Of a stretch of DNA of 64,000 nucleotides, positions 26,840 through 36,386 are shown piece after piece. Positions within the stretch are counted from its first letter, which is position 1. Each line of letters starts with the position of its first letter. The translations under genes and the position numbers were made by a program. Under the pieces are notes generated by a model. The model was not told where the DNA came from. It saw only the letters and a list, made by a program, of their open reading frames with translations, and searched no databases. The DNA is from CALZKI01 sp045124055 (GTDB lineage: Bacteria > Bacillota > Clostridia > Lachnospirales > Lachnospiraceae): NCBI GenBank assembly GCA_045124055.1, contig JBGVKZ010000017.1:15816-79815 (forward strand), read 5' to 3'.

Positions 26840-27712
26840 CTAAAGGCGAGCGAAATTTTTTTGCTGGTGTCTGTATTGTAGGGGCGACAAGCCATAAGCT
26901 TTTTTAAAGCTACGAATAAAAAAACTGATATTATTAAAACCTGTCTGCAGAGAAATTTCTGTAACAGGTAGTTCTGTGGTAGATAGTAGTAGTTGGGCTC
27001 GTTCCATTCGCAATTTCATAATATAGTCTGACAAAGTGGAGTGGAATGTGTTTTTAAAATACCTGGAGAAATATTTGTAGGACATATGAAAGGTGTCCGC
27101 GATTTCACCAAGCGTTAGACTCTGTGTGTAACGTTCGTTGATAAAAGTCAGAATCTCACGATTTAATGTGGAATTTTTCTGAGTATGAGCGTTACTTTGC
27201 TCTAAATGATGATGAAATAGTAAAAAAATGATTTGCATTAAAAGTGCCTTTGTACCAAAGCGGTACGCAGGCACTTTTTCTTTATTTAAACGCAAAATCT
27301 CCGAAATGATAGTAAAAATTTTTTCGGACAAGTCTTTGTTTTCTAAAGTATGAGAAAAGAAAATATCTCCGCGACATAAAGGTTGCAAATATTCTCTGGT
27401 AGTATGGTCTGCCTCCTGAAACAAAAGTGAATTTAATGAAAAAAGAAGCGTGCCATAACGTACGTGGGAGTTTTTTACAGACATTTCGTGGATTTCTTTA
27501 GAATTTACAATAAAAATATCGCCTTTTTGTCCGGTATAGTTTTCGTTATTAATGTTGAGGTAGAGAGGGCCTTCGTATACATATACAATTTCGATTTCTT
27601 CGTGCCAGTGGAGCGACACGTGGAAAGAAGAACTGATATGTTGTAAGTCATAAACGGCAAAGGGATAGTCCTTGCTACCGTGAACAGCAGCTTCTTTTAA
27701 TTCGGGATTCAT
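26840..27712 (-). CDS. AraC-family transcriptional regulator
   Basis: 290 residues. N-terminal cupin-type sensor (about 15-140, with H-W-H-E-E-I-E) and C-terminal pair of helix-turn-helix motifs (about 185-285) ending in F-x-x-x-F-K-K-x-x-G-L-S-P-x-Q-Y-R. Regulators with this layout often respond to sugars. It is divergent from the amylase gene with a 139-base shared promoter region, so it probably controls that gene. AGGAGAG lies before its ATG. Confidence 0.9.
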   Translation of the reverse strand: MNPELKEAAVHGSKDYPFAVYDLQHISSSFHVSLHWHEEIEIVYVYEGPLYLNINNENYTGQKGDIFIVNSKEIHEMSVKNSHVRYGTLLFSLNSLLFQEADHTTREYLQPLCRGDIFFSHTLENKDLSEKIFTIISEILRLNKEKVPAYRFGTKALLMQIIFLLFHHHLEQSNAHTQKNSTLNREILTFINERYTQSLTLGEIADTFHMSYKYFSRYFKNTFHSTLSDYIMKLRMERAQLLLSTTELPVTEISLQTGFNNISFFIRSFKKAYGLSPLQYRHQQKNFARL

Positions 27713-27851
27713 ATATTTTCTCTCCTATCTGAAAAATCATCTTTGCCTAAGTATAACATATATGGTGGAAAAAGTGCTATTTTCAAGCGAAATTATGCAA
27801 GATAAATATAAAAAGAGTGAGATATAATTAAATTGTATATGGGAGGTATTT

Positions 27852-29594
27852 ATGGAGAAAGCAGCGATTTTACATTATATGGAACAAAACTTTTGCTTTG
27901 TCAATGAAACAGGCGATTACGTGTTTCGTATTCGCACAAAACAAGACGATTTAGACAAAGTAATATTTCATTGTAGAGACAAAAGTAGTACAGTGTTTGA
28001 GATAAATGAACAAAAAAGTATCGAGATGGAAAAAGTGGCTTCAGATGGCATCGTGGACTATTACGAAGTCACTATGCCGCTAAAAGTTACGTGCCTGAGA
28101 TATTTTTTTGAATTGATAGATAAATTCGGGCAGAAATTGTTTTATGGGAAATATGAGTTTTATGAAAAAAAGCCAGTAAACATTAGCCAGATGTTCGATT
28201 GTCCTGTAAAAAGCAAGGAGGAGGACCGTTTTTTAGTGCCTCTTTGGGCAAAGGGAAAGACCATATATCAAATTTTCCCAGATCGATTTGCCAGTGACAA
28301 GACGGTTGATGAGAAATTGTGGTATGAAGCTCCAGTAAAAGATTTTCGCTCAAAGTATGGCGGTAATCTGAGAGGGATAATCGAGAAATTGGATTACATT
28401 AAGGATTTAGGAGCAGACATACTCTATCTGACACCGATTTTTTTAGCCAACAGTAATCATAAATATGATACCATTGATTATTTTGCCGTAGATTCGGAGT
28501 TTGGCACGAAGGAAGATTTAAAAGAATTGGTGGATAAGGCACACAGATTAAATATGTATGTTATACTAGACGGAGTATTTAATCATACTTCGACGAACTT
28601 TTTCGCCTTCGAGGATTTAAAGAAAAATGGAGAAAGTTCTTTATATAAAGATTGGTATTATCCGCTTTCCTTTCCTTTGAAAAGTCCTTTTGGGAAGAAA
28701 CCAAACTATTTATGTTTTGGGTACTATGGAGGTATGCCAAAACTGAATACCTCAAATGTAGAAGTGCAGGAGTACATATTTAAAGTAGTTTCTTATTGGA
28801 TTTTAGAATGTGGCATTGATGGTTGGCGTTTAGATGTAGGCGATGAAATTAGCCACAACTTTTGGAAAAAATTCAGGCAAAGGGTAAAAGCAGTGAAAGA
28901 AGATGCTCTTATCGTAGGAGAGAATTGGTTTTATGCTCCGAGTTACTTGCAGGGGGATGAATGGGACAGCTTGATGAATTATCATTTCAGAGATGCGATG
29001 TTAGGTTTTATAGCAGAGGGAACCTTGAGTGCAAGCCAGTTTGCTAATAAATTGGAGTGTATGAGAGGCAGCCTTCACAGTGAGGCGTATGACGTTTTGT
29101 GGAATTTGATAGATTGTCACGATACGCCAAGATTTTTGAAACTTGTGAAAAATTGTAAGAGTAAGCAGCGGTTGGCAGTTAGTATTCAGCTTTTATCTCA
29201 CGGTTGTCCTATGATATACTATGGAGATGAAGTGGGTATGACAGGTGGAAATGACCCGGATTGCCGGCGGGGTATGCTTTGGAAGGAAGAAAAACAGGAT
29301 TTGAAACTTCTTTCCTATTACAAGAAGTTGTTGGCACTTAGAAAAAGTGAGCCTTGTATTACAAAAGGAAAACAAAGTTTTCTACGGGCAGATGATGAGA
29401 ATCAGATTGTGATAGAAAAAAGGACCCTTAACGATAGAGAAATAGTTATTCTTTATCACAATGGAAAGCAAAAGGTAGAGCTTAAAGATTATGCGGGCAA
29501 ATATAATCTTTTAAAAGAAGAAGTATTTGACGGAAAAATTGATAAGTATGAAACAGTAGTTTTATTAATGGAAGGTGACAGAGGTGGAAACTAA
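27852..29594 (+). CDS. GH13 alpha-glucan hydrolase (cyclomaltodextrinase/neopullulanase type)
   Basis: 580 residues. The beta-rich N-terminal module (1-125) is CBM34-like, then comes the GH13 barrel. All four conserved regions are visible: D-x-x-x-N-H at 240-245, G-W-R-L-D with nucleophile Asp328, G-E-N with acid/base Glu357, and C-H-D with Asp424. No signal peptide, so it acts inside the cell on imported maltodextrins or cyclodextrins. The N-terminal module points to the GH13_20 group. Substrate not proven. Divergent AraC gene upstream; a -10-like TATAAT lies at 27823-27828. Confidence 0.93.
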   Translation: MEKAAILHYMEQNFCFVNETGDYVFRIRTKQDDLDKVIFHCRDKSSTVFEINEQKSIEMEKVASDGIVDYYEVTMPLKVTCLRYFFELIDKFGQKLFYGKYEFYEKKPVNISQMFDCPVKSKEEDRFLVPLWAKGKTIYQIFPDRFASDKTVDEKLWYEAPVKDFRSKYGGNLRGIIEKLDYIKDLGADILYLTPIFLANSNHKYDTIDYFAVDSEFGTKEDLKELVDKAHRLNMYVILDGVFNHTSTNFFAFEDLKKNGESSLYKDWYYPLSFPLKSPFGKKPNYLCFGYYGGMPKLNTSNVEVQEYIFKVVSYWILECGIDGWRLDVGDEISHNFWKKFRQRVKAVKEDALIVGENWFYAPSYLQGDEWDSLMNYHFRDAMLGFIAEGTLSASQFANKLECMRGSLHSEAYDVLWNLIDCHDTPRFLKLVKNCKSKQRLAVSIQLLSHGCPMIYYGDEVGMTGGNDPDCRRGMLWKEEKQDLKLLSYYKKLLALRKSEPCITKGKQSFLRADDENQIVIEKRTLNDREIVILYHNGKQKVELKDYAGKYNLLKEEVFDGKIDKYETVVLLMEGDRGGN

Positions 29595-30903
29595 GCAAAA
29601 GAGCTTGAGACAATTATTTTTTCCAATCTTCGTAGAAGTATTATTTTTTATGTTGGTTGGTAGTGTGGATACTTTGATGTTATCCAGTGTGGGTGATGAT
29701 AAGGTTGGTGCAGTTGGTGCAGCGAATACTTATCTATCTGTATTCACCATTAGTTTTTCTGTTATTTCAACTGGTGTAATGGCAGTTATGACGCAGTACA
29801 TTGGTGCAGGAAAAGAAGGAGTAGCCAAGCAGGCGAAAAATATAGGTATTGTGTTTAATGGAATTATCGGTGGGATTTTATCGGTGGCACTTTTGTTTTT
29901 TTCAGGGCCTATATTGAAGGTACTGGGAACGGCGGATACTCTATTACAACACGCAACGATTTATATGCGTATTGTAGGGGGAACTTCCATTTTAACAGCT
30001 CTTACGCCAATCTTTACTTATTATTTGCGTGCTTTTGGCTATACAAAGGAGCCTCTTGTGGCTAATGTGGCTTCCAATATTTTAAATATCATATTAAACA
30101 GTGTTTTTCTGTATGGTTTTGATTATGGTGTAGCGGGAGTCGCTATGGCTACGGCAATTTCCAGAGCCATTGGTTTAGCACTTGCTATTTTGATGTGCAT
30201 ATGGCGTATTAAGATTCCCAAAGATGCCGAAAAGATTCGGATTTCTATTGTTTGTAAAAATATCTTGCAGGTAGGAGTTCCGTCTGCTTTGGAGTCGGCT
30301 CTTTACAATGTGGCGATGGCAATAGTTATGAAGTTTTTGAATCAGATGAGTGATGACGGAATTTATGTTACTGTTAAATCCTATGCTTCTCAAATTACGA
30401 TGTTTTCCTATTGTGCGGGTGTGGCACTTGCGAATGCCAACGCGATTATTGTAGGTTGGAAAATTGGTGAGAAAAAATACGATGAATGCCAGAAGGCAAC
30501 TTTTAAGGCAGCAAAGCTGGGTATTTTGACGGCGGTAATAGGGGCAGGTTTCTTTGTCTTAACCGGAAAATATGTGATGAGGATTTTTACCGATGATGCC
30601 ACGATTATTGGCCTAGTTGTAAAGGTTTTGATGGTGGATTTTGTGCTGGAAATTGGTAGAATTTGCAATATCGTATTTGGAAATGCCCTAAAAACAGCGG
30701 GTGATGCGGCATATACCGTATTTATTGCAGTTATTTTTATGTATTTATTTGCAGTTTTAGGTAGCTATGTTTTTGGTATTTCATTAAAATGGTGTGTAGT
30801 AGGTAGCTGGATAGGTCTGGCTATGGACGAATGTATGCGTGCGATTTTGATGGGAATTCGTTGGAAAAGTCGCAAATGGGAAAAGAAAGTTTTGGTGAAA
30901 TAA
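29584..30903 (+). CDS. MATE-family efflux transporter
   Basis: About 439 residues and twelve membrane helices in two similar halves; N-terminal L-F-F-P-I-F-V-E and repeated G-x-x-x-A-N/T-A motifs as in MATE (NorM/DinF-like) cation-coupled drug or metabolite exporters. GTG 29584 is preferred over GTG 29575 because GGAAGG lies eight bases before it; either way it overlaps the end of the amylase gene and is translationally coupled. Substrate unknown. Confidence 0.92.
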   Translation: METKQKSLRQLFFPIFVEVLFFMLVGSVDTLMLSSVGDDKVGAVGAANTYLSVFTISFSVISTGVMAVMTQYIGAGKEGVAKQAKNIGIVFNGIIGGILSVALLFFSGPILKVLGTADTLLQHATIYMRIVGGTSILTALTPIFTYYLRAFGYTKEPLVANVASNILNIILNSVFLYGFDYGVAGVAMATAISRAIGLALAILMCIWRIKIPKDAEKIRISIVCKNILQVGVPSALESALYNVAMAIVMKFLNQMSDDGIYVTVKSYASQITMFSYCAGVALANANAIIVGWKIGEKKYDECQKATFKAAKLGILTAVIGAGFFVLTGKYVMRIFTDDATIIGLVVKVLMVDFVLEIGRICNIVFGNALKTAGDAAYTVFIAVIFMYLFAVLGSYVFGISLKWCVVGSWIGLAMDECMRAILMGIRWKSRKWEKKVLVK

Positions 30904-30906
30904 TCT

Positions 30907-31380
30907 GTGAAAAAAATAGCACAAAGAGTCTATTTGGATATAAAAAAATACTGGGGCGTAACAGCGTGTATTGTTATAGCGTATATTGTGTTGAGGAAAC
31001 TTCGCGGTGCATTTTGCCCGTCGGTCATTCTATTTGGATTACCTTGTCCGGGTTGTGGCGTGACTAGGGCTGCCTTATATGTTTTAAAGGGGCAGTTTGC
31101 AGAGGCGTTTTATATCAATCCGGCAGTATATTTATGGTTGGTGTTTCTTCTATATATAATAGTAGTTCGCTATATTATGGGAAAACCCCTAAAGCACTTT
31201 ATGGTTTTTGTTACTGTTATTGGAATTTTGATGATTGTAAGATATGCTTACGGAATGTATACATATTATCCTTATCGACCACCCTTTGCTTACACAGGAG
31301 GAAATGTGATGGAGGATGTCATTCCGGGATACATGCATATGGTACGAGACTTTCAGTTACCGGATTGGCTAAAAAAATAG
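30907..31380 (+). CDS. DUF2752 membrane protein
   Basis: 157 residues with about three membrane helices and the family hallmark P-C-P-G-C-G-x-T-R-A (about 46-55). Function of DUF2752 is unknown. GTG start six bases after the MATE stop codon; no strong ribosome binding site, so coupling is likely. It ends before a two-way terminator. Confidence 0.85.
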   Translation: MKKIAQRVYLDIKKYWGVTACIVIAYIVLRKLRGAFCPSVILFGLPCPGCGVTRAALYVLKGQFAEAFYINPAVYLWLVFLLYIIVVRYIMGKPLKHFMVFVTVIGILMIVRYAYGMYTYYPYRPPFAYTGGNVMEDVIPGYMHMVRDFQLPDWLKK

Positions 31381-31399
31381 AAATATAGAAAGAAGAAAA

Positions 31400-31452
31400 A
31401 AGTTCTGTTATAGGCGGTTTACATCGCAAATATAACAGAACTTATTTTTATT
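31400..31452. terminator. Bidirectional terminator
   Basis: AAGTTCTGTTATA and TATAACAGAACTT are exact complements. TATTTTTATTT follows on the right, and an A-run (T-run on the other strand) precedes on the left. It serves the DUF2752 unit (+) and the methyltransferase (-). Confidence 0.9.
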
Positions 31453-31478
31453 TATAAAAATTTTTAAATTGAATTTAG

Positions 31479-32345
31479 TTATGCAGGGCCTACGTATCTA
31501 GCTGAAGCACCACAAGGAAGTACTAAGCCGTTACTTTCTACCGGAAGACCGATTTCGTTTGCCTCTACGCTACCACCAAACTTATTTACAATAGCGGTAT
31601 TTACCATATAAGAGAGTACTGCAGGCTGTAAGCCGGTGGTATAGGAATTGATTAGGAAAAATAATGGCTTATCTGCCAGAATCTGTGTAGTCAATTCAAT
31701 AAATGGGAAAATACTTTCTTCAATTTTCCAAATTTCTCCTTTGGGACCACGACCATATGAAGGGGGATCCATAATGATAGCATCGTATTTATTACCACGG
31801 CGGATTTCACGTTCTACAAATTTTACACAATCGTCCACTAAATAACGAATTGGTGCATCCCCAAGTCCTGAGGCAAGGGCGTTTTCTTTTGCCCACTGTA
31901 CCATACCTTTGGAAGCATCTACATGTGTGACTTGTGCACCTGCTTTGGCTGCAGCTAAAGTGGCACCACCAGTATAGGCGAAAAGGTTTAAAACTTTAAC
32001 CGGGCGATTAGCCGTTTTTATAATATTAGAAAACCAATCCCAATTTGTAGCCTGTTCAGGAAAAAGACCTGTATGCTTAAAACTGAATGGTTTCAAATGG
32101 AAGGTCAAATCTTTGTATTGAATACTCCATTCATTTGGTAAGTTGAAAAATTCCCATTCCCCACCACCTTTGGAACTTCTGTGGTAGTGTCCGTTGGGTT
32201 TTCTCCAGCCCTTCAATGTTTTTTCGGTTTTCCAGATTACCTGTGGGTCAGGTCGTACCAAGAGGTAGTCGCCCCAACGTTCTAATTTTTCGCCAGAAGA
32301 TGTATCAAGTACCTGATAATCTTTCCATTCGTTTGCAATCCACAT
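31479..32345 (-). CDS. Class I SAM-dependent methyltransferase (RlmI/RlmK-like)
   Basis: 288 residues. A Rossmann methyltransferase core with SAM loop L-N-L-F-A-Y-T-G-G (about 118-126), acidic D-A-S-K and the catalytic D-P-P-S-Y (about 194-198) of base-methylating rRNA enzymes. It resembles the RlmI group but lacks the N-terminal PUA domain. Inferred substrate: 23S rRNA. Single gene, transcribed away from the ribosomal cluster. Confidence 0.85.
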   Translation of the reverse strand: MWIANEWKDYQVLDTSSGEKLERWGDYLLVRPDPQVIWKTEKTLKGWRKPNGHYHRSSKGGGEWEFFNLPNEWSIQYKDLTFHLKPFSFKHTGLFPEQATNWDWFSNIIKTANRPVKVLNLFAYTGGATLAAAKAGAQVTHVDASKGMVQWAKENALASGLGDAPIRYLVDDCVKFVEREIRRGNKYDAIIMDPPSYGRGPKGEIWKIEESIFPFIELTTQILADKPLFFLINSYTTGLQPAVLSYMVNTAIVNKFGGSVEANEIGLPVESNGLVLPCGASARYVGPA

Positions 32346-32403
32346 ATGTTTTTACTCCTGTTTCTTCTATATATAATGTATGTGTGTGGTAATGCCTCAT
32401 AGC

Positions 32404-32675
32404 ACCACGCCAGTGCGTGTGTCAATGCTTCGCAATACCACGCCAGTGCGTGTCAATACTTCGTATTTCCTTTTCAGACGCTCTGCATAGATATACAAGC
32501 AAACTTGTAATCAGTGCATAGCGTCTGAAACAAGCACCTACGGTGCTTGACCACGCACTTGCTACGGGGATTAAGACACCTTCGGTGTCAACACTCTACA
32601 GCAAGTATCAAGTGACAAGTAAACTCGTTTAGGATATCTGTCACAAGGCAGTCTGCTATGCAGACTTTAATCCCC
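32404..32675. repeat. Hairpin-rich gene-free element
   Basis: No gene is seen between 32346 and 32827. This part is packed with perfect stems: ACCACGCCAGTGCGTG twice (32404-32419, 32437-32452); TTTCAGACGC/GCGTCTGAAA (32472-32530) enclosing TACAAG/CTTGTA; CAAGCACC/GGTGCTTG (32531-32549); GACACC/GGTGTC (32575-32589); AGTCTGC/GCAGACT (32650-32666); and GGGGATTAA/TTAATCCCC (32566-32574 with 32667-32675) enclosing the last group. It could be a structured RNA or a non-coding mobile repeat. Confidence 0.6.
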
Positions 32676-32827
32676 CATTGAACTATCTACACTATACACT
32701 AAAACTATATTTTTTGGCAATACACATCAGAACACTAGATTTTGTGGTGTTTTTACCTATTAAATACAACAAAAAATCAAATTGTATAAATTGTTTGAAA
32801 AAAAGTACAATTTTTTTAAAAAATCTA

Positions 32828-32856
32828 TTGCATTCCCGAAAAATGTGATATATACT
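32828..32856 (+). promoter_or_regulatory. SigA-type promoter of the S10 operon
   Basis: TTGCAT (32828-32833), a 17-base spacer and TATACT (32851-32856). It lies 240 bases before rpsJ, the first gene of the ribosomal supercluster. Confidence 0.85.
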
Positions 32857-32862
32857 AGGTCT

Positions 32863-33090
32863 TGCTGTGGCATTGATAGCTATGAAACGTGAGGTTGCTG
32901 CCCTAGCGGCAGGTTTTCCGTGGAGCGAATGTCAAGTTAGGAAACTGACGACAAGTCACTGTACAAACAATAATGTCTACTTTAGGTAAGTAGAAACGAC
33001 GTGTGAAGAGTCTGAATGAAGGACACACACGGGAGAGTGTACAGTCACCGCTTGTCGCATGAACTTTTAAAATGCGAAAAGGAGGCGACT
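32863..33090 (+). ncRNA. Structured 5' leader of the S10 operon
   Basis: Untranslated region of about 230 bases with CTGCC/GGCAG and CTACTT/AAGTAG hairpins and further short stems. Long leaders of S10 operons commonly bind a ribosomal protein (L4 in gamma-proteobacteria) for feedback; whether this one does is unknown. Confidence 0.45.
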
Positions 33091-33096
33091 TTTTTT

Positions 33097-33414
33097 ATGG
33101 CAAATCAGGTAATGAGAATTATTCTTAAAGCTTATGATCATCAGTTAGTTGATGCATCTGCCAAAAAAATCATCGAAACAGTCAAAAAGAATGGAGCAAC
33201 AGTAAGCGGACCAGTACCACTTCCTACTAAAAAAGAAGTAGTTACTATCTTAAGAGCGGTTCACAAATACAAAGATTCCAGAGAACAGTTCGAACAGAGA
33301 ACTCATAAGAGACTGATCGATATCATTGCACCAACAGCTAAAACAATTGATGCATTGCAGAAATTGGAAATGCCAGCTGGTGTTTACATCGATATCAAAA
33401 TGAAAAACAAATAA
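33097..33414 (+). CDS. rpsJ: 30S ribosomal protein S10
   Basis: 105 residues, full family length, starting M-A-N-Q-V-M-R-I. The ATG at 33097 follows AAAAGGAGGCGAC; the longer in-frame start is leader sequence. S10 sits in the 30S head and also works in antitermination as NusE. First gene of the S10 operon. Confidence 0.97.
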   Translation: MANQVMRIILKAYDHQLVDASAKKIIETVKKNGATVSGPVPLPTKKEVVTILRAVHKYKDSREQFEQRTHKRLIDIIAPTAKTIDALQKLEMPAGVYIDIKMKNK

Positions 33415-33473
33415 GCCTTCTACTAGTATGGACGTGAAAACGCCCCGCTGTAGAACAAACAGGAGGTAAAGAA

Positions 33474-34157
33474 ATGAAAAAAGCTATTTTAGCAACAAAA
33501 GTCGGAATGACTCAAATCTTCGACGAAGACGGAAGCTTAATTCCAGTTACCGTACTTCAGGCAGGACCATGTGCTGTAACACAGATTAAAACTGTTGAAA
33601 ACGACGGCTATGAAGCAGTACAGGTTGGTTTTGTAGACAAAAAAGAAAAAATTGTTAACAAAGACCAGAACGGCAATAAAACTATTGCTCACAGAAATGG
33701 TGTTAACAAAGCAGGACAGGGCCACTTCAAAAAAGCTGGTGTTTCTGCGAAGAGATTCGTTAGAGAATTCAAATTTGAAAATGCAAGCGAATATGCATTA
33801 GGCGACGAAATCAAAGCTGATATTTTTGCAGCTGGAGATAGAGTTGATGCAACTGCTATTTCTAAAGGTAAAGGATTCCAGGGTGCTATTAAGAGACACG
33901 GACAGCACAGAGGACCTATGGCTCATGGTTCTAAATTCCATCGTCATCAGGGTTCAAACGGTGCATGTTCTTCTCCAAGTAGAGTATTCAAAGGAAAAGG
34001 AATGCCTGGACATATGGGTTGCGTAAAAGTAACTGTTCAGAACCTTACAGTAGTCAGAGTTGACGCTGACAAAAACTTGCTTTTAGTAAAAGGTGCAGTA
34101 CCAGGACCTAAAAAAGCTTTAGTAACAATTAAAGAAACAACGAGAGTTGAAGCTTAA
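33474..34157 (+). CDS. rplC: 50S ribosomal protein L3
   Basis: 227 residues, slightly longer than the usual 210 because of a small mid insertion and tail. Starts M-K-K-A-I-L-A-T-K-V-G-M-T-Q, the L3 signature; it contains H-R-G-P-M-A-H-G-S-K. Binds near the peptidyl-transferase centre. AGGAGGTAAAGAA before the ATG. Confidence 0.97.
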   Translation: MKKAILATKVGMTQIFDEDGSLIPVTVLQAGPCAVTQIKTVENDGYEAVQVGFVDKKEKIVNKDQNGNKTIAHRNGVNKAGQGHFKKAGVSAKRFVREFKFENASEYALGDEIKADIFAAGDRVDATAISKGKGFQGAIKRHGQHRGPMAHGSKFHRHQGSNGACSSPSRVFKGKGMPGHMGCVKVTVQNLTVVRVDADKNLLLVKGAVPGPKKALVTIKETTRVEA

Positions 34158-34183
34158 TTTAGGGTGAAAGGAGGACCATTCAG

Positions 34184-34804
34184 ATGGCAAACGTATCTGT
34201 TTATAATATGGAAGGCAAAGAAGTTGGAAAAATCGAATTAAACGATGCAGTGTTTGGTGTAGAAGTTAATGAACACTTAGTACACTTAGCAGTAGTACAG
34301 CAGCTTGCCAACAAACGTCAGGGAACACAGAAAGCAAAAACACGTGCAGAAGTTTCTGGTGGCGGAAGAAAACCTTGGAGACAGAAAGGAACAGGTCACG
34401 CAAGACAGGGTTCTACAAGATCTCCACAGTGGACAGGAGGCGGAGTTGTATTTGCTCCAACACCTAGAGATTATTCATTTAAAATGAATAAGAAAGAAAA
34501 ACAATTTGCTCTTAAGTCAGCACTTACTAGCAAAGTAAATGATAGCAAATTAATCGTTTTAGACGAACTTAAATTAGATGCTATCAAAACAAAAGATTTC
34601 AAGAAAGTTATGACAAACTTAAATGCAACTAAAGCACTTGTTGTTATGGCTGAAAAAGATGAAAACGTAGTAATGTCAGCAAAGAACATTCCAGATGTAA
34701 ACACAGCTTTAACAAGCACAATCAATGTATATGACATTATGAAAGCTGGTACAGTTGTTCTTACAAAAGACGCTGTAGCTAAAATTGAGGAGGTGTACGC
34801 ATAA
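34184..34804 (+). CDS. rplD: 50S ribosomal protein L4
   Basis: 206 residues, family length. The long loop with G-G-G-R-K-P-W-R-Q-K-G-T-G-H-A-R lines the exit tunnel. L4 represses its own operon in some bacteria. The stop overlaps the start of rplW. Confidence 0.97.
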   Translation: MANVSVYNMEGKEVGKIELNDAVFGVEVNEHLVHLAVVQQLANKRQGTQKAKTRAEVSGGGRKPWRQKGTGHARQGSTRSPQWTGGGVVFAPTPRDYSFKMNKKEKQFALKSALTSKVNDSKLIVLDELKLDAIKTKDFKKVMTNLNATKALVVMAEKDENVVMSAKNIPDVNTALTSTINVYDIMKAGTVVLTKDAVAKIEEVYA

Positions 34805-35103
34805 TGGCAGACATTAAGTATTACGACGTAATCCTCAAACCAGTAATTACTGAAAAGAGTATGGCTGGTATGGGCGAAAAGAAATATACATTTTTAGTTC
34901 ATCCACAGGCAACAAAATCTCAGATTAAAGAAGCAGTTCAGAAAATGTTCGATGGTGTTAAAGTAGAAAGCGTTAACACAATGAATATGGACGGTAAAAC
35001 AAAGAGACGTGGTATGACATTTGGTAAAACAGCAAAAACAAAGAAAGCTATTGTTAAATTAACAGCAGATAGCAAAGACATTGAAATTTTTGCAGGTCTC
35101 TAA
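34804..35103 (+). CDS. rplW: 50S ribosomal protein L23
   Basis: 99 residues; N-terminal D-V-I-L-K-P-V-I-T-E-K-S is the family signature. Lies at the tunnel exit and binds SRP and trigger factor. A 120-base gap with a GCGAC/GTCGC hairpin follows before rplB. Confidence 0.97.
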   Translation: MADIKYYDVILKPVITEKSMAGMGEKKYTFLVHPQATKSQIKEAVQKMFDGVKVESVNTMNMDGKTKRRGMTFGKTAKTKKAIVKLTADSKDIEIFAGL

Positions 35104-35223
35104 TTAGAAGAAGCAACTAATAAACAGTATGCGAATGGACGCAAAAGGTAAAGACCTTTCGAGTTGCTCGCGACATAAAGTCGCCAAGTCCTTCGCGCAA
35201 ATGAAAGAAAAGGAGAAAACATC

Positions 35224-36069
35224 ATGGGAATTAAGACATATAACCCATATACACCTTCCAGAAGAAATATGACTGGTTCTGATTTCTCTGAAATTACAAA
35301 GAGCACACCAGAAAAAGCACTTTGCGTTTCATTGAATAAAAATGCTGGTCGTAATAATCAGGGTAAAATCACAGTAAGACATCGCGGTGGCGGTTCAAGA
35401 AGAAAATACAGAATTATCGATTTCAAGAGAAACGGTAAAGATGGTATTCCGGCAACTGTAATTGGTATCGAATACGATCCAAACAGAACAGCAAATATTG
35501 CATTAATCTGCTACGCAGATGGTGAAAAAGCATATATCCTTGCTCCAGAAGGATTAAAAGATGGTATGAAAGTTATGAGCGGTGCAGAAGCAGAAGTTAG
35601 AGTTGGTAACTGCTTACCACTTGCTAACATTCCAGTAGGTACACAGATTCATAACATTGAATTATATCCTGGAAAAGGCGGACAGTTAGTTCGTTCAGCA
35701 GGAAATAGTGCACAGCTTATGGCTAAAGAAGGAAAATACGCAACACTTCGTCTTCCTTCAGGCGAAATGAGAATGGTGCCAATCGTTTGTAGAGCAACAG
35801 TTGGTGTTGTAGGTAACGCAGATCACAGCCTTATCAATATCGGTAAAGCAGGACGTAAACGTCATATGGGTATCCGCCCAACAGTACGTGGTTCTGTAAT
35901 GAACCCTAACGACCATCCACACGGTGGTGGTGAAGGAAAGACTGGTATTGGTCGTCCTGGCCCATGTACACCTTGGGGCAAACCTGCTCTTGGCTTGAAG
36001 ACACGTAAAAAGAAAAAAGCGTCTAACAAGTTAATTGTAAGAAGAAGAGACGGTAGAGCAATCAAATAA
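35224..36069 (+). CDS. rplB: 50S ribosomal protein L2
   Basis: 281 residues, family length, with M-N-P-N-D-H-P-H-G-G-G-E-G near the C terminus (peptidyl-transferase region). AAAAGGAGAAAAC precedes the ATG. Confidence 0.98.
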   Translation: MGIKTYNPYTPSRRNMTGSDFSEITKSTPEKALCVSLNKNAGRNNQGKITVRHRGGGSRRKYRIIDFKRNGKDGIPATVIGIEYDPNRTANIALICYADGEKAYILAPEGLKDGMKVMSGAEAEVRVGNCLPLANIPVGTQIHNIELYPGKGGQLVRSAGNSAQLMAKEGKYATLRLPSGEMRMVPIVCRATVGVVGNADHSLINIGKAGRKRHMGIRPTVRGSVMNPNDHPHGGGEGKTGIGRPGPCTPWGKPALGLKTRKKKKASNKLIVRRRDGRAIK

Positions 36070-36085
36070 TTAAGGAGGAAAGACA

Positions 36086-36367
36086 ATGGCTAGATCACTT
36101 AAAAAAGGACCATTCGCAGACGCAAGCTTACTCAAAAAAGTTGATGCGATGAATGAAGCAGGACAGAAGCAAGTTATCAAAACTTGGTCACGTCGTTCTA
36201 CAATTTTCCCATCATTCGTGGGACATACAATCGCAGTACACGACGGCAGAAAACATGTGCCTGTATATGTAACAGAAGATATGGTTGGCCACAAACTTGG
36301 TGAGTTTGTAGCAACTAGAACTTATAGAGGACATGGAAAAGACGAAAAGAAATCTAGAGTTAGATAA
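36086..36367 (+). CDS. rpsS: 30S ribosomal protein S19
   Basis: 93 residues, M-A-R-S-L-K-K-G-P-F start and W-S-R-R-S-T-I-F-P as in the family. Binds 16S rRNA in the head with S13. AAGGAGGAAAGAC site. Confidence 0.97.
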   Translation: MARSLKKGPFADASLLKKVDAMNEAGQKQVIKTWSRRSTIFPSFVGHTIAVHDGRKHVPVYVTEDMVGHKLGEFVATRTYRGHGKDEKKSRVR

Positions 36368-36386
36368 TTGAAAGGAGGTTTTATCT

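Noticed and set aside
32404..32675. CRISPR array
   Set aside because: Repeats are few, of different sequence and unequal spacing; no cas genes near.
33016..33096. Longer N terminus for S10
   Set aside because: The extension matches no S10 protein and precedes a very strong ribosome binding site for the normal start.
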